DNA from: Allostella sp. ATCC 35155 | GTDB lineage: Bacteria; Pseudomonadota; Alphaproteobacteria; ATCC43930; Allostellaceae | NCBI GenBank assembly: GCA_006738865.1 | Contig: AP019701.1 | Location: 3,592,001-3,656,000, forward strand | Direction of reading: 5' to 3' | DNA length: 64,000 nt | In this document: one piece after another, positions 25,662 to 36,193 of the stretch | Layout of the letters: each line of letters opens with the position of its first letter | Position numbering within the stretch: the stretch's first letter is position 1 | Program-made: the position numbers and the translations under genes | Notes under the pieces: model-generated | What the model was told of the DNA's origin: nothing | The model's database searches: none | The model's input: only the letters and a program-made list of their open reading frames with translations

Positions 25662-26610
25662 TCCGCTCCTTGAGCGCGGCGCAGGCGCGCCGGGCCGCGT
25701 CCGCATCGCCATACGGGCCGGCCTGGATGCGGTAGAAGACGCCGCGCTCGCCACCGAGATCGACGCGGACGATCTGCGAGGCGAGCTTTCCCAGCACGGG
25801 CGCGTGCGCGGCCTTCATCTTCTCCCACTCCTGGTGCGCGGAGTCCTGCGAGCGCACTGCCGCGAGCTGGATGCGGTAGGCGCCGGCGAGCGAGGGCGGC
25901 GGTGCCGCCGGCGGGGGGGGGGCGGCCGGGGGGGGCGGGGGGGAGGGGGGCGGCGGGGACGGGGAGGCCGCGGCGGGTGTCGGGGCACGGCCGGCAGCCG
26001 GCGGCTGCGGCGCCGGGCTCGGCCGGGTGGCGGCGGGCGGCGGCGGCGAGGGCGCGACCTGGGGCGCGGGGGCCGAGGGCTGGGTAAAGGGCGCCGACGG
26101 CGCCGCGAATCCGGGCGGCGTGCTGCTGCCTGACTGCGGCGCGGACGGCCGCGCGGGCGCAGCCTGGGGGGGCGCGGTCTGGTACGACGGCTGGGCCGGG
26201 GCGACGGGAGAGACCGGCGTGACGGCCGCGGGTGGTGGTGGCGGCGCGACCGGGCGGGCGATCGGCGTCTCCGGCGGCGGCAGCATGCGCTCGACCGTCG
26301 GCGGCAGGCTGGCCCCGCCGCGCGCCATCTGGTCATAGACCAGCTTGTCGGTGTGCGGCACCTTCATGCCGCCCGGCTCGGTCGGGCGCTCGCGCGTCGG
26401 CGCCGGGTCCGCCCGCAGCACCGGCAGCGAGCCGCCGCGCGACCCCTGGCTCAGCCCCTGGGTGTAGGCGTACCAGACGATGCCGCAGAAGGTGCCGATG
26501 ACGGCGAGCGCGACGACCCCGATCAGCCAGGGACGCGCCCGCCGATCGTCGCTGCCGTAATCCCGTCCGAGCGCCCGCTCGGCGGCGTCGTGATTGAGCT
26601 CGATGGTCAT
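25633..26610 (-). CDS. SPOR-domain membrane protein with long Pro-rich linker
   Basis: 325 aa. Cytoplasmic N-terminus, one membrane helix (about 27-49, [21 protein letters not shown]), a periplasmic Pro/Ala/Ser-rich linker (about 90-245) and a C-terminal SPOR domain (about 247-325; [29 protein letters not shown]), which binds glycan strands lacking stem peptides at the division site. ATG overlaps the argS stop by 4 bp. The linker is encoded by long homopolymer tracts (see the repeat entry). Sits between argS and nagZ as usual in alphaproteobacteria. Confidence 0.88.
   Translation of the reverse strand: MTIELNHDAAERALGRDYGSDDRRARPWLIGVVALAVIGTFCGIVWYAYTQGLSQGSRGGSLPVLRADPAPTRERPTEPGGMKVPHTDKLVYDQMARGGASLPPTVERMLPPPETPIARPVAPPPPPAAVTPVSPVAPAQPSYQTAPPQAAPARPSAPQSGSSTPPGFAAPSAPFTQPSAPAPQVAPSPPPPAATRPSPAPQPPAAGRAPTPAAASPSPPPPSPPPPPAAPPPPAAPPPSLAGAYRIQLAAVRSQDSAHQEWEKMKAAHAPVLGKLASQIVRVDLGGERGVFYRIQAGPYGDADAARRACAALKERNVSCLVVRP
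25913..25967. repeat. Dense G/C homopolymer tracts in the SPOR linker
   Basis: On the plus strand, runs of 10, 8, 7 and 6 G follow each other within 40 bp (25913-25922, 25928-25935, 25937-25943, 25945-25950), then shorter ones. They encode Pro runs on the minus strand. Four or more runs of at least four G close together can form a G-quadruplex. Such tracts also slip in replication and are prone to sequencing error. Confidence 0.85.
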
Positions 26611-28364
26611 GCGCGCATCTCCTCGACGGGTTCGACGCCGAAAACCCGGAGCCCCGCAGCAATCACCAGGGCGAAGGCCTGGACCAGCGCCAAGCGGGCC
26701 AGCGTCAGGTTTTCGTCGTCCCGTACCAGGAAGCGAAGACTTGCGTCGTCTTTGCCCTTGTTCCACAACATATGGTACGCACTGGCCAGATCATAGAGAA
26801 AAAACGCGATCCTATGAGGCTCGTGGGCCTCCGCCGCGCTCTCCACGATCCGCGGCCACTGCGCCATCAGGCGAACGAGCGCCAGCTCCGCCGAATCCGA
26901 AATACCGGTCAATTCTACGCCCGCGAGGGCCGCCGGTGAAAGGTCTGCGCCCGGCATCGTTTCCCGCGCATGCCGCAGCACCGAATGCGCGCGGGCATGC
27001 GCATACTGGACATAGAAGACCGGGTTGTCCTTCGACTGCTCGCGCACCCGGGCAAGGTCGAAGTCCAGTGTTTCGGTATTCTTGCGGGTCAGCATGATGA
27101 ACCGGACAACGTCGCGGCCGACGGCGTCGACGACTTCGCGCAGGGTGACGAAGGTGCCGGCGCGCTTGGACATCTTCACCGGCTCGCCGGCGTCGAGCAG
27201 GTTGACGAGCTGGCAGATCTTGACGTCGAGCGCGGCTTCGCCGCCGGTCACCGCCGACACGGCCGCCTGCATCCGCTTGACGTAGCCGCCATGGTCGGCG
27301 CCCCAGACGTCGATCTGCGTCGCAAAGCCGCGCCGGAACTTGTCGAGATGATAGGCGATATCGGCGGCGAAATAGGTCCAGCTGCCGTCCGACTTGCGCA
27401 GCGGCCGGTCGACATCGTCGCCGGACGCGGTCGCGCGGAAGAGGGTCTGCGGACGCGGCTCCCAGTCCTCGGGCTGCTTGCCCTTCGGCGCTTCCAGCAC
27501 GCCGGTGTAGATGAGATCCCGGCCTTCCAGCACCTCCAGCGCGCGCTCGATGGCGCCGGCCTCGACGAGGCTGCGCTCGGAGGTGAAGACGTCGTGGTCG
27601 ACGCCGAGTGCCGCCAGGTCGTCGCGGATCATCGCCATCATCGCGTCGATGGCGTAGCGGCGCAGCACCGGCAGCCACTCGCCCTCCGGCACGCCGAGCC
27701 AGCGGTCGCCGTCGCGCCGGGCGAGCTCCTCGCCGACGGCGCGCAGATAGTCGCCGGGATAGAGGCCCTCGGGAATCGGCCCGATCTCCTCGCCCAGCGC
27801 CTCGCGATAGCGCAGATGGGCCGAGGCCGCGAGGACGTCGACCTGCCCGCCGGCGTCGTTGATGTAGTATTCGCGGGTGACGGCGTATCCGGCCTTCTGC
27901 AGCAGCGCGGCCAGCGCGTCGCCCACGACCGCGCCGCGCGCGTGGCCGATATGCATGGGCCCGGTCGGATTGGCCGAGACATACTCGACATTGACCGCCT
28001 GCCCCTGCCCCATCGCCGAATCGCCGTAGGAGACGCCCTGCCGCAGCACCTCGCGGATGCGCTCGCGCCAGAAGCCGGCATCGAGGCGCAGATTGAGGAA
28101 TCCCGGACCCGCGACCTCGACCGCGACCACCCCCTCGCCGCCGCGCAGCGCCTCGGCCAGCAGCTCGGCGAGCTGCCGCGGATTGGCGCGCGCCGGCTTG
28201 GCCAGGATCATCGCCGCGTTGGTCGAGAGGTCGCCATGCGCGGCGTCGCGCGGGGGCTCCACGACGACGCGCGAGAGGTCGAGATCGGCGGGCAGCCGCC
28301 CCGCCGCCTGGAGGCCGGCGATCGCCGCCAGCACCCGGTCACGGAAGTGGTGAAAGACGTTCAT
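26607..28364 (-). CDS. argS: Arginine-tRNA ligase
   Basis: 585 aa class I synthetase. HIGH motif as HIGH (138-141, in [17 protein letters not shown]), ArgRS N-terminal additional domain (1-about 90), and the C-terminal DALR anticodon-binding domain (about 460-585; [26 protein letters not shown]). The KMSKS loop is [11 protein letters not shown]. Overlaps the SPOR gene by 4 bp and starts 39 bp after dgt. Confidence 0.97.
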   Translation of the reverse strand: MNVFHHFRDRVLAAIAGLQAAGRLPADLDLSRVVVEPPRDAAHGDLSTNAAMILAKPARANPRQLAELLAEALRGGEGVVAVEVAGPGFLNLRLDAGFWRERIREVLRQGVSYGDSAMGQGQAVNVEYVSANPTGPMHIGHARGAVVGDALAALLQKAGYAVTREYYINDAGGQVDVLAASAHLRYREALGEEIGPIPEGLYPGDYLRAVGEELARRDGDRWLGVPEGEWLPVLRRYAIDAMMAMIRDDLAALGVDHDVFTSERSLVEAGAIERALEVLEGRDLIYTGVLEAPKGKQPEDWEPRPQTLFRATASGDDVDRPLRKSDGSWTYFAADIAYHLDKFRRGFATQIDVWGADHGGYVKRMQAAVSAVTGGEAALDVKICQLVNLLDAGEPVKMSKRAGTFVTLREVVDAVGRDVVRFIMLTRKNTETLDFDLARVREQSKDNPVFYVQYAHARAHSVLRHARETMPGADLSPAALAGVELTGISDSAELALVRLMAQWPRIVESAAEAHEPHRIAFFLYDLASAYHMLWNKGKDDASLRFLVRDDENLTLARLALVQAFALVIAAGLRVFGVEPVEEMRA

Positions 28365-28403
28365 GGGCCTTCCTATGCCCCGATTCCGGGGCGTTGTCCC
28401 GCG

Positions 28404-29570
28404 TCAGGTGCGCGCATGCACGTCGAAGAGACGCCGATGCTCGTCGAGCGCGAAGCGGTCCGTCATGCCGGCGACATAGTCGGCGACGACGCGGGCGGTG
28501 CGCACGCTGCCGGGCGCGTCGACCTGGGCGCGCCAGTCGTTCGGCAGGCAGTTCGGCTCGGCCACCAGCATGCCGAAAAGGTCGCGCACGACGCGCCGCG
28601 CCTTGCTCGCCATGCGGTTGACGCGCCAGTGGCGGTACATGCGCTCGAAGAGGAACGCCTTCAGCGCCCGGTCGTGGGTGCGCATCGTCTCGCTGAAGGC
28701 GACGACCGGCCCGCCGGCCGCGCGGATATCGTCGGCCGAGCGGGGAGCGAGGTCGGCGAGGCGCGCGCGCGTCTCGGCCAGCAGATCCTCGACCATGCGG
28801 TCGATCATCCGCCGCACCCCCTCGTGGATGACGCGCGACGGCTCGAGGCCGGGATAGGTGCGGGCCACCTCGGCGAAGACCGGCCCCGCGAGCGGCACGT
28901 CGGCGAGGTCGGCGAGGGAGAAGAGGCCGGCCCGCAGCCCGTCGTCGATGTCGTGGTTGTTGTAGGCGATGTCGTCGGACAGCGCCGCCACCTGCGCCTC
29001 CAGCCCCGGCCAGCCGCCGAGGTCGAGGGGACAGTCGCGGTCGAAGGCGGCGATGGTCGGCGGCACCGCATGCTCGCCCAGGAGCGGGCCGTTGTGCTTG
29101 ACCGTCCCCTCCAGCGTCTCCCAGGTCAGATTCAGCCCGTCGAAGGCGGCGTAGCGGCGCTCCAGCAGCGTCAGCACGCGGAAGGTCTGGTCGTTGTGGC
29201 TGAAGCCGCCGAAATCGGCCATGGCGGCGTCGAGCGCATCCTCCCCGGCATGGCCGAAGGGCGTGTGACCGAGGTCGTGGGCGAGCGCGACCGCCTCCGC
29301 CAGATCCTCGTTGAGGGCCAGCGCACGGGCGAGCGAGCGGGCGATCTGCGCCACTTCGATCGAATGGGTGAGGCGCGTCCGGTAGTGGTCGCCCTCGTGG
29401 TTGACGAAGACCTGGGTCTTGTATTCCAGGCGCCGGAAGGCCGTCGAATGGATGATCCGGTCGCGGTCGCGCTGGAACGGCGTGCGCGTGCGGCTCTCGG
29501 GCTCGGCCGCACGCCGGCCGCGCGTCTCCTCCGGCCGGCAGGCATAGGGGGCGAGGGCGGCGGGAGCCAT
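28404..29570 (-). CDS. dgt: Deoxyguanosinetriphosphate triphosphohydrolase-like protein
   Basis: 388 aa HD-superfamily enzyme that hydrolyses dNTPs to nucleoside and triphosphate. Metal-binding residues show as RLTHSIEVAQIARSLA and LAHDLGHTPFGHAGED, with the dGTPase-type start RTPFQRDRDRIIHSTAFRRLEYKTQVF and a later SDDIAYNNHDIDDG. First gene of the long minus-strand array and divergent from erpA, an arrangement common in alphaproteobacteria. Confidence 0.93.
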   Translation of the reverse strand: MAPAALAPYACRPEETRGRRAAEPESRTRTPFQRDRDRIIHSTAFRRLEYKTQVFVNHEGDHYRTRLTHSIEVAQIARSLARALALNEDLAEAVALAHDLGHTPFGHAGEDALDAAMADFGGFSHNDQTFRVLTLLERRYAAFDGLNLTWETLEGTVKHNGPLLGEHAVPPTIAAFDRDCPLDLGGWPGLEAQVAALSDDIAYNNHDIDDGLRAGLFSLADLADVPLAGPVFAEVARTYPGLEPSRVIHEGVRRMIDRMVEDLLAETRARLADLAPRSADDIRAAGGPVVAFSETMRTHDRALKAFLFERMYRHWRVNRMASKARRVVRDLFGMLVAEPNCLPNDWRAQVDAPGSVRTARVVADYVAGMTDRFALDEHRRLFDVHART

Positions 29571-29630
29571 GATCGGGAGGCGAACCTATCGAATGCGCAC
29601 GCAATGGACAATCGCGGGCGTCGGCGCCCC

Positions 29631-29659
29631 TTGGACCCCTGCCCGACACGGATTACATA
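29631..29659 (+). promoter_or_regulatory. Predicted sigma-70 promoter of erpA
   Basis: TTGGAC (29631-29636), 17-bp spacer, TACATA (29654-29659), 24 bp before the erpA ATG. Good spacing and box match. Confidence 0.6.
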
Positions 29660-29683
29660 TGGGGCTCCGAATTCGAGGTTCCC

Positions 29684-30040
29684 ATGCCCGAAGGCACAAA
29701 CCTGACCGAAGAGCGCCGGATGACGCTCACCGAGAGTGCGGCGCGGCGCATCCGCGAACTCCAGGAACAGGACGAGTTCCGCGGCATGTTCCTGCGCGTC
29801 GCGGTATCCGGCGGCGGCTGCTCCGGCTTCCAGTACGGATTCAGCTTCGACGACCAGCGCAATGCCGACGACCACGCATTTTCCGACCATGGCGTGACGG
29901 TGGTGGTCGACGATTCCTCGCTCGACCTCCTGAACGGGGCGGCGCTGGACTATGTCGACGAGATGGTCGGCGCCTCATTCCGCATGACCAACCCGAACGC
30001 CACCTCCTCCTGCGGCTGCGGCAGCTCCTTCGCGGTCTGA
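29684..30040 (+). CDS. erpA: Iron-sulfur cluster insertion protein ErpA
   Basis: 118 aa A-type carrier that hands Fe-S clusters to target enzymes. Cys46 (GGGCSGFQY) and Cys110/Cys112 (SSCGCGSSF) are the three cluster ligands. The ATG at 29684 has GAGG 5 bp upstream. Probably monocistronic or cotranscribed with xthA, which starts 117 bp later. Confidence 0.95.
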   Translation: MPEGTNLTEERRMTLTESAARRIRELQEQDEFRGMFLRVAVSGGGCSGFQYGFSFDDQRNADDHAFSDHGVTVVVDDSSLDLLNGAALDYVDEMVGASFRMTNPNATSSCGCGSSFAV

Positions 30041-30157
30041 CGGGCTGCGGGCGGCGCGGGTCGACGGACCCTGCGCCCCACTGACCCGGCTTGCCCCGGC
30101 GCGGGGCCGGCGGCACATTGCGGCGGCCCGTCCCACCGCCCGAGGCCCGTCCCCGCC

Positions 30158-30931
30158 ATGCGCATCGCGACCTGGAACGTCAATTCGGTGAAGGCGCGAC
30201 TGCCGAACCTCGTCGCCTGGCTGGCCGAGGCGCGGCCGGACGTCCTGCTGCTGCAGGAACTGAAATGCGTCGACGAGGCCTTCCCGGCGGCCGAGATCGA
30301 GGAACTCGGCTACAATTTCGCCACCCATGGCCAGAAGAGCTACAACGGCGTGGCGATCCTGGCGAAGCGCCCGATCGAGGATGTCGCCCGCGGCCTGCCC
30401 GGCGACGAGGCCGACATCCAGGCACGCTACATCGAGGCGACGGTCGCGGGCGTGCGCGTCGCCTCGATCTACCTGCCGAACGGCAATCCGGCCCCCGGCG
30501 AGAAGTTCGACTACAAGCTCGCCTGGATGGACCGGCTGGTGCCGCACGCCCGCGAACTGCTGGCCAGGGAAGAGACCTTCGTGCTCGGCGGCGACTACAA
30601 TGTCTGCCCGACCGACGACGACGTCTACGACCCCGTCAAATGGGCGGACGATGCACTGTGCCGGCCGGAGAGCCGGGCCCGCTTCCGCACCCTCCTCCAT
30701 CTCGGCCTGACCGACGCCTTCCGGGCGCTGCACCCGGAGCCGCACCAGTATTCCTATTGGGATTACGTCCAGCGCCGCTGGGAACTCGACCACGGGCTGC
30801 GGATCGACCACCTGCTGCTGTCGCCGCAGGCGGCCGACCGGCTGCTCGAATCAGGCATCGACAAGGAGCCGCGCGGCCGCGAGCGCGCCTCCGACCACAC
30901 GCCGGTCTGGTGCACGCTCGCGGACGGCTGA
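30158..30931 (+). CDS. xthA: Exodeoxyribonuclease III
   Basis: 257 aa apurinic-site endonuclease/3-prime exonuclease for base-excision repair. Motifs: ATWNVNSVKARL, LLQELKC (catalytic Glu), GGDYNVCPTDDD (Asp/Asn pair) and SDHTPVW (terminal Asp/His). Convergent with the M81 peptidase, 6 bp between stops. Confidence 0.96.
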   Translation: MRIATWNVNSVKARLPNLVAWLAEARPDVLLLQELKCVDEAFPAAEIEELGYNFATHGQKSYNGVAILAKRPIEDVARGLPGDEADIQARYIEATVAGVRVASIYLPNGNPAPGEKFDYKLAWMDRLVPHARELLAREETFVLGGDYNVCPTDDDVYDPVKWADDALCRPESRARFRTLLHLGLTDAFRALHPEPHQYSYWDYVQRRWELDHGLRIDHLLLSPQAADRLLESGIDKEPRGRERASDHTPVWCTLADG

Positions 30932-30937
30932 TGCGGC

Positions 30938-32440
30938 TCAGGCCGCCTGGAACTCCGGCCCGCCCGGGTTGATCCGCACGCCGGCGCGCAGCCGGGTGAA
31001 GGGCAGGTTGGCGGGGTCGACGATCATCGGGCCGGGCGCCTCGACGACGAGGATGGTCTCGGCGATCGGCTGGAAGTCGGCGCGGAAATGCACCGAACTC
31101 TTGAGGCCGAGGATCGAGAGCCTGGTCGGCTCGATACCGACATGGCGGAACATCTCCTGGTCGGCCGCCTGGCACTTCTTCGACGAAACCGCGATGCGCA
31201 CGCCGCGGACCGACAGGCAGGCCATCAGGCCCAGTTCCATGTGCGCGCCGCCGTAGAAGGGGCCGGTGCAGGTGAACTTGCCGTCGCCGAGCTTCTCGAC
31301 CTTGTAGTCCGCCTCGACCGGCTCGATGCCGGCGACGCCCGAGACCGCGCCGAGCTTGAGGCGGATGGTCGCCCCCACCCCTGCCGCATGGGCCGCCTTG
31401 GCCGAGGCCGGATCCCACAGCAGGCCCAGCGCGCAGTTCTGGGCATCGTTGCGGATCATCGCCGCCAGCAGGCCGGTCGTGTCGGAATTGCCGCCGGCGC
31501 CGGGATTGTCCTGGGTATCGGCGATGACGACGGGCTTGGTCGCGCCGTTGGCGATGCGGGCGGCCTCCTGGACCACCGAATCGGGATCGTAGAGCTTGCC
31601 GGCGAAGGCCATCTCGGCTTCCGCGACGGCATTGGCCATCTTGTCCGCGGCCTCGTCGGCTGCCTCCTGGGTCCAGCCATAGGCCAGGACCGCCGGGCCG
31701 CAATGGTGGATGTCGGCCGCCGGAAACCCCGGCGTGAAGGAGACGGAGAGGACATCGCCGCCCTCAAGCGAGGCGCAGAAGTCGTAGAGCGACTTGCCGG
31801 GCTCGATGAAGGTGCACTGCCAGGTCAGCGGGATGAGGAAGGGCAGCTGGCGGAAGGCCTTGAAGACCGGCCGCTTCTCCTTGAGCGCGCGGTCGAGCAG
31901 CAGCCCGGCGCGCCCGCCCGTCTCCGCCATGTCGACATGCGGATAGGTGCGATATGCGACCATCAGGTTCGAGAACTCGACCATGTCGGGCGTGGTGTTC
32001 GAATGCAGGTCGAGGCTGGTGAAGACCGGGATGTCGGGCCCGACGATCGCGCGCACCCGGCGCAGCAGCTCGCCCTCCCCGTCCTCGAACTGCTCGACCG
32101 CCATCGCCCCGTGCAGGTCGAGATAGACCGCGTCGTAGGGCCCCTGCGCGGCAAGGTCGCCGACGATGAGGGCCGAGATGCGCTCGAAGGCGTCCTGGGT
32201 GACGTAGGAGGACGGCACGGCTGCCGCCCACACGACGGGCACCACCGCGTGCCCCTTCTTCTGCAGCACGTCGATGGCGCCGGCCATCGGCAGGTTCATG
32301 CCGTGGACGCGTGCCGGCAGCTCGTTGCCGCGCAGCAGCGGCGGCCAGCCGCCCCCTTCGACGAAGGCCTGATAGGTCGCCTTGGCAGGGGCGAAGGTGT
32401 TCGTCTCGTGCTGGAAACCTGCGACGGCGATGCGCGCCAT
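30938..32440 (-). CDS. M81-family metallopeptidase (MlrC-like)
   Basis: 500 aa, the usual length of the MlrC family named for microcystin degradation; most members have unknown peptide or amide substrates. Seen: N-terminal ARIAVAGFQHETNTFAPA, AVYLDLHGAMAVEQFEDGEGELL, FTSLDLHSNTT, AYRTYPHVDMAETG and ADTQDNPGAGGNSDTTG, which carry the conserved Asp/His residues. No signal peptide. ATG 32440 is chosen because the family begins exactly there; GAGGAC lies upstream. No partner gene next to it. Confidence 0.88.
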   Translation of the reverse strand: MARIAVAGFQHETNTFAPAKATYQAFVEGGGWPPLLRGNELPARVHGMNLPMAGAIDVLQKKGHAVVPVVWAAAVPSSYVTQDAFERISALIVGDLAAQGPYDAVYLDLHGAMAVEQFEDGEGELLRRVRAIVGPDIPVFTSLDLHSNTTPDMVEFSNLMVAYRTYPHVDMAETGGRAGLLLDRALKEKRPVFKAFRQLPFLIPLTWQCTFIEPGKSLYDFCASLEGGDVLSVSFTPGFPAADIHHCGPAVLAYGWTQEAADEAADKMANAVAEAEMAFAGKLYDPDSVVQEAARIANGATKPVVIADTQDNPGAGGNSDTTGLLAAMIRNDAQNCALGLLWDPASAKAAHAAGVGATIRLKLGAVSGVAGIEPVEADYKVEKLGDGKFTCTGPFYGGAHMELGLMACLSVRGVRIAVSSKKCQAADQEMFRHVGIEPTRLSILGLKSSVHFRADFQPIAETILVVEAPGPMIVDPANLPFTRLRAGVRINPGGPEFQAA

Positions 32441-32643
32441 TCTTCTGTCCTCGGATTTGCGGCGGACCCATGCCGGTGCGGGAACCGCACCCGGGCGCGA
32501 TGGTCGCCGCGGGCAGCGCCGGCGATCAAGCGATTTCGCCGAATTCTCATCGAGCTGCCACGGAGGCGCCACGGCTTCGTCATGCTCCGCCGCTAATTTC
32601 CGCCATCGAGTGCGACAGGGCGGCAATGCCGGAGTCCGGAGCA

Positions 32644-32757
32644 ATGAGCAGCCTGCGGTTGATCTATTCGACCATCAAGCGCCGGGTCACCGACGCGCAC
32701 CGCCGCCGCCTGTTCCGGCACTGGCGCGACGAACGCGAGCAACGCCGCGGCGCCTGA
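32644..32757 (+). CDS. Possible small basic protein, 37 aa
   Basis: Reading frame starting MSSLRLIYSTIKRR and ending QRRGA, very rich in Arg, with GGAG just upstream of the ATG; an ATG at 32626 would give 44 aa. It lies in the 360-bp gap between the M81 gene and valS and is followed by a stem-loop. Codon use cannot prove coding at this length. Not recognised; may be a small regulatory or nucleic-acid-binding peptide, or a chance frame. The rest of the gap (32441-32643) shows nothing I can name. Confidence 0.35.
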   Translation: MSSLRLIYSTIKRRVTDAHRRRLFRHWRDEREQRRGA

Positions 32758-32766
32758 GCGGCCGCC

Positions 32767-32788
32767 GGCAGGGGCGAAAGCCCCCGCC
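32767..32788 (-). terminator. Stem-loop after valS
   Basis: Stem GGC-G-GGGGC / GCCCC-U-GCC on the minus strand (nine pairs including one G-U) with loop UUUC, starting 13 bp after the valS stop. No U-run follows. It could end either valS or the small plus-strand frame. Confidence 0.4.
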
Positions 32789-32800
32789 CTCTCCCGGCGA

Positions 32801-35479
32801 TCAGGCGGCCGCGATGCGCGCCAGCGCCGCCTCAAGCTTTGCCTTGGCCTCCTGGGCGGCCTGAGCGCGTTCTCGCTGCTCCTCGACGATCTCCTCCGGT
32901 GCCTTCGCCAGGAAGTCGGGGCTGCCCAGCTTCTTCTCGATCTTGCCGATCTCGTCGCCGAGCTTGCCGACCTCGCGGGCGAGGCGCGCGCGTTCCTTGG
33001 CGAGGTCGATGATCCCCGCAAGCGGCAGGGCGATCGTCGCCTCGTCGACGACCGCCTGGGCTGCGCCCGCCGGCGGATCACCGGCCAGGGTCTCGATCGC
33101 GGCGAGGCGCGCGAGGCGCCGGATGATGTCGGCATGGGTCGCCAGCCGTGCCTCGGTCTCCGGGCCGGCTCCCTTGACGAGCAGCGAGACCTCGGCCGCG
33201 ACGGGCACGTTCATCTCCGCCCGGATCGTGCGGACCTCCGAGACGAGGCGCACGACCCAGTCCATCTCCGCCGCCGCCTCGGCGTCGCGGTGCGCCTCGC
33301 CATAGACCGGCCAGGGCGAGGTGATCAGCGCCACGCCACCGCCGAGCTGCTCGCGCAGTTCCTCGGTGATGTAGGGCATGACCGGGTGCAGCAGCAGCAG
33401 GATCTGGTCGAGCACCCAGGCCGTGGTCGCCCGCGTCTCGGCCGCCGCCGCGGCGTCGGAGCCGGCCAGGATCGGCTTGGTGAACTCCAGGTACCAGTCG
33501 CAGAAGGTGCCCCAGACGAACTGGTAGAGCACGTTGGCGACGTCGTTGAAGCGATAGGCGGCGTATTCCTGTTCCAGCCGTTCGGCCGTGCGGGCGACCT
33601 CGCCGACGATCCAGCGGTTGACCCGCAGCTTCGCCGCCTCGGGATCGAAGCCCTCGACCCGCACGCAGCCGTTCATCTCGGCATAGCGGGCGGCGTTCCA
33701 CAGCTTGGTCGCGAAGTTGCGGTAGCCCTCGACCCGGCTCTCGGCCAGCTTGATATCGCGGCCGGGCGCGGCCAGCGCCGCCAGGGTGAAGCGCAGCGCA
33801 TCGCAGCCGAAGCGGTCGATGAGGTCGAGCGGGTCGATGACGTTGCCCTTCGACTTCGACATCTTCTGGCCGCGCGCGTCGCGCACCAGGGCGTGGATGT
33901 AGACGGTGCGGAAGGGCACGTCGCCCATGAAGTGGTGCCCCATCATCATCATCCGGGCGACCCAGAAGAAGATGATGTCGAAGCCGGTCACCAGGACGTC
34001 GCCCGGATAGTAGCGGGCGAGTTCGGGCGTCTGTTCGGGCCAGCCGAGCGTCGAGAATGGCCACAGGGCCGACGAGAACCAGGTGTCGAGCACGTCCGGA
34101 TCGCGAGTCAGTTCGACGTCGCTGCCGAAATGCCGGCGCGCCGCCGCCACGGCCTCGGCCTCCGTCTCCTCGACGAAGATGGTGCCGTCGGGCGCGTACC
34201 AGGCCGGCACCTGATGGCCCCACCAGAGCTGGCGCGACACGCACCAGGGCTGGATGTTGCGCATCCACTCGAAGAAGGTGTTCTCCCACTGGCGCGGCAC
34301 GAACACCGTCTGGCCGCTCTCGACCGCGGCGATCGCCGGCTTGGCCAGGGTCGCGGCGTCGACGTACCACTGGTCGGTCAGCCACGGCTCGATGGCGACG
34401 CCGCCGCGGTCGCCATGGGGCACGACGTGGGTGTGCGGCTCGATCTTCTCGACGAGGCCGAGCGCCTCCATGTCGGCGACGATGCGCTTCCGCGCCTCGT
34501 AGCGGTCGAGCCCGCGATAGGGCTCCGGCACCGTGTCGAGCAGGCGGGCGTCGGCGTCGAAGATGTTGATCGCCGGCAGCTGGTGGCGCCGGCCGACCTC
34601 GAAATCGTTGAAGTCGTGGGCGGGGGTGATCTTGACCGCGCCGGTGCCGGTCTCGGGGTCGGCATATTCGTCGGCGACGATCGGAATGGCCCGTCCGACG
34701 AGCGGCAGCACGACATTGCGGCCGACGAGGTCGCGGAAGCGCGGGTCGTCCGGATGCACCGCGACGCCGGTATCGCCCAGCATCGTCTCCGGCCGGGTCG
34801 TGGCGACGGTGACGAAGGTGTCGTCCATGCCCTCGACGGGATAGCGGAAGTGCCAGAGATGGCCCTTCACCTCCCGCTGCTCGACCTCGAGGTCGGAGAT
34901 GGCGGTGTGCAGCTTGGGATCCCAGTTGACCAGCCGCTTGTCGCGGTAGATCAGGCCCTGGCGGTGCAGCTCGACGAAGACCTTGCGGACGGCCGCGCTC
35001 AGCCCTTCGTCCATGGTGAAGCGCTCGCGCGGCCAGTCGAGCGAGGCGCCGAGGCGGCGCAGCTGGCGGGTGATGGTGCCGCCGGACTCGGCCTTCCACT
35101 CCCACACCTTCTCGATGAAGGCCGCGCGGTCGACGGTCTTCGTGTTGCCGTCGGCGACGACGCCCGGCCGGTCGAGCACGATCCCCTTCTCGGCGAGCTG
35201 GCGTTCGACGACCATCTGCGTCGCGATGCCGGCATGGTCGGTCCCGGGCTGCCAGAGCGCGTCGCGCCCGCGCATCCGGTGATAGCGGATCAGCACGTCC
35301 TGGATCGTGAACGTCAGCGCGTGGCCCATATGCAGGCTGCCGGTGACGTTCGGCGGCGGGATCATGATCGTATAGGGCTGCCTGGACGAGTTCGGGTCGG
35401 CGGCGAACGCGCCCGATTCTTCCCAGCGGCGGTAGTGCTTCGCCTCGACCTCGGCCGGGCGATAGGTCTTCTCGATCAT
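32801..35479 (-). CDS. valS: Valine-tRNA ligase
   Basis: 892 aa class I synthetase. HIGH-type motif HMGH (50-53), CP1 editing domain (about 150-360; [11 protein letters not shown]), KMSKSKGN near residue 539, and a C-terminal coiled-coil arm (about 825-892; [18 protein letters not shown]). The frame is open 49 codons further up, but family alignment and the ATG at 35479 set the start. Downstream of popZ by 59 bp. Confidence 0.97.
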   Translation of the reverse strand: MIEKTYRPAEVEAKHYRRWEESGAFAADPNSSRQPYTIMIPPPNVTGSLHMGHALTFTIQDVLIRYHRMRGRDALWQPGTDHAGIATQMVVERQLAEKGIVLDRPGVVADGNTKTVDRAAFIEKVWEWKAESGGTITRQLRRLGASLDWPRERFTMDEGLSAAVRKVFVELHRQGLIYRDKRLVNWDPKLHTAISDLEVEQREVKGHLWHFRYPVEGMDDTFVTVATTRPETMLGDTGVAVHPDDPRFRDLVGRNVVLPLVGRAIPIVADEYADPETGTGAVKITPAHDFNDFEVGRRHQLPAINIFDADARLLDTVPEPYRGLDRYEARKRIVADMEALGLVEKIEPHTHVVPHGDRGGVAIEPWLTDQWYVDAATLAKPAIAAVESGQTVFVPRQWENTFFEWMRNIQPWCVSRQLWWGHQVPAWYAPDGTIFVEETEAEAVAAARRHFGSDVELTRDPDVLDTWFSSALWPFSTLGWPEQTPELARYYPGDVLVTGFDIIFFWVARMMMMGHHFMGDVPFRTVYIHALVRDARGQKMSKSKGNVIDPLDLIDRFGCDALRFTLAALAAPGRDIKLAESRVEGYRNFATKLWNAARYAEMNGCVRVEGFDPEAAKLRVNRWIVGEVARTAERLEQEYAAYRFNDVANVLYQFVWGTFCDWYLEFTKPILAGSDAAAAAETRATTAWVLDQILLLLHPVMPYITEELREQLGGGVALITSPWPVYGEAHRDAEAAAEMDWVVRLVSEVRTIRAEMNVPVAAEVSLLVKGAGPETEARLATHADIIRRLARLAAIETLAGDPPAGAAQAVVDEATIALPLAGIIDLAKERARLAREVGKLGDEIGKIEKKLGSPDFLAKAPEEIVEEQRERAQAAQEAKAKLEAALARIAAA

Positions 35480-35538
35480 CGAAGGGGAACCCCGTATCCC
35501 GAATCCACCGCCCGCCGCATCGGTGCGGCGGGGGACCG

Positions 35539-36150
35539 TCAGCGCAGATTGGAGCGCCGTACGATGCGCTCGATCTCCTCGCGGACGACCGCTTCTACGA
35601 GAGCAGGCAGGCGGGAATCCAGCCATTCCTTCAGCATCGGCCGCAGCATGTCCTGCAGCAGCTCCTCGACGGTGCGGCCGCTGCCGACCACGAGGCTGCC
35701 GAATTCCGCCGCCGCGGCCGCCTGCCCCGCCCGTCCGATCGCCGCGAATGCGGCCGCCGCCTCCGCGGCCACGTCGGCCGACACCAGCGGCGCCTGCGGC
35801 TCCTTCCGGTCGTCCCCATCCGGCAGGATGCCGGGCTTGTAGACCTCGGTCAGTTCCAGCACGTCCTCGCGGGGGGCGCCCTTCCGGCGCGACCGCCGCT
35901 CGATCCGCAGCGGCTCGACGCGCAGCGGCCCCTCCTGCGAATTGCGCGGAGAATCACCCTTGGGCGGCGTGTCGGCGATGTCCGGCACCGGCCCGAGCGG
36001 AATCGGGATGACCGGCTCGACCTTGGGCGGCGGAGCGCGCTCGCCCGCGGACGGCGCCGGGGCCTTAGCGCCGTCGTCGGAGATGATCCGGCGGATCGAC
36101 GCCAGGATCTCCTCCATCGACTGCTCGGGCGGCTCGCGCCGTTCGCTCAT
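35539..36150 (-). CDS. popZ: PopZ-like polar organising protein (DUF2497)
   Basis: 203 aa. Three-part build of PopZ: short N-terminal helix [15 protein letters not shown] (about 12-26), an acidic/Pro-rich linker (about 28-100), and a C-terminal helical oligomerisation region (about 135-203; [20 protein letters not shown] then [17 protein letters not shown]). In Caulobacter PopZ forms polar condensates that anchor the centromere through ParB. The gene neighbourhood with valS and tolC is that of PopZ in alphaproteobacteria. Confidence 0.85.
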   Translation of the reverse strand: MSERREPPEQSMEEILASIRRIISDDGAKAPAPSAGERAPPPKVEPVIPIPLGPVPDIADTPPKGDSPRNSQEGPLRVEPLRIERRSRRKGAPREDVLELTEVYKPGILPDGDDRKEPQAPLVSADVAAEAAAAFAAIGRAGQAAAAAEFGSLVVGSGRTVEELLQDMLRPMLKEWLDSRLPALVEAVVREEIERIVRRSNLR

Positions 36151-36193
36151 GGCACCCTACCTTTGCCCGGCGGACCGCCGGGGCTCGGTTGTC

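Noticed and set aside
26970-29705. 911-codon plus-strand open frame
   Set aside because: Antisense to argS and dgt, both with complete motif sets; composition is that of a shadow frame.
33134-35842. 902-codon plus-strand open frame
   Set aside because: Antisense to valS; long only because of codon bias in the real gene.
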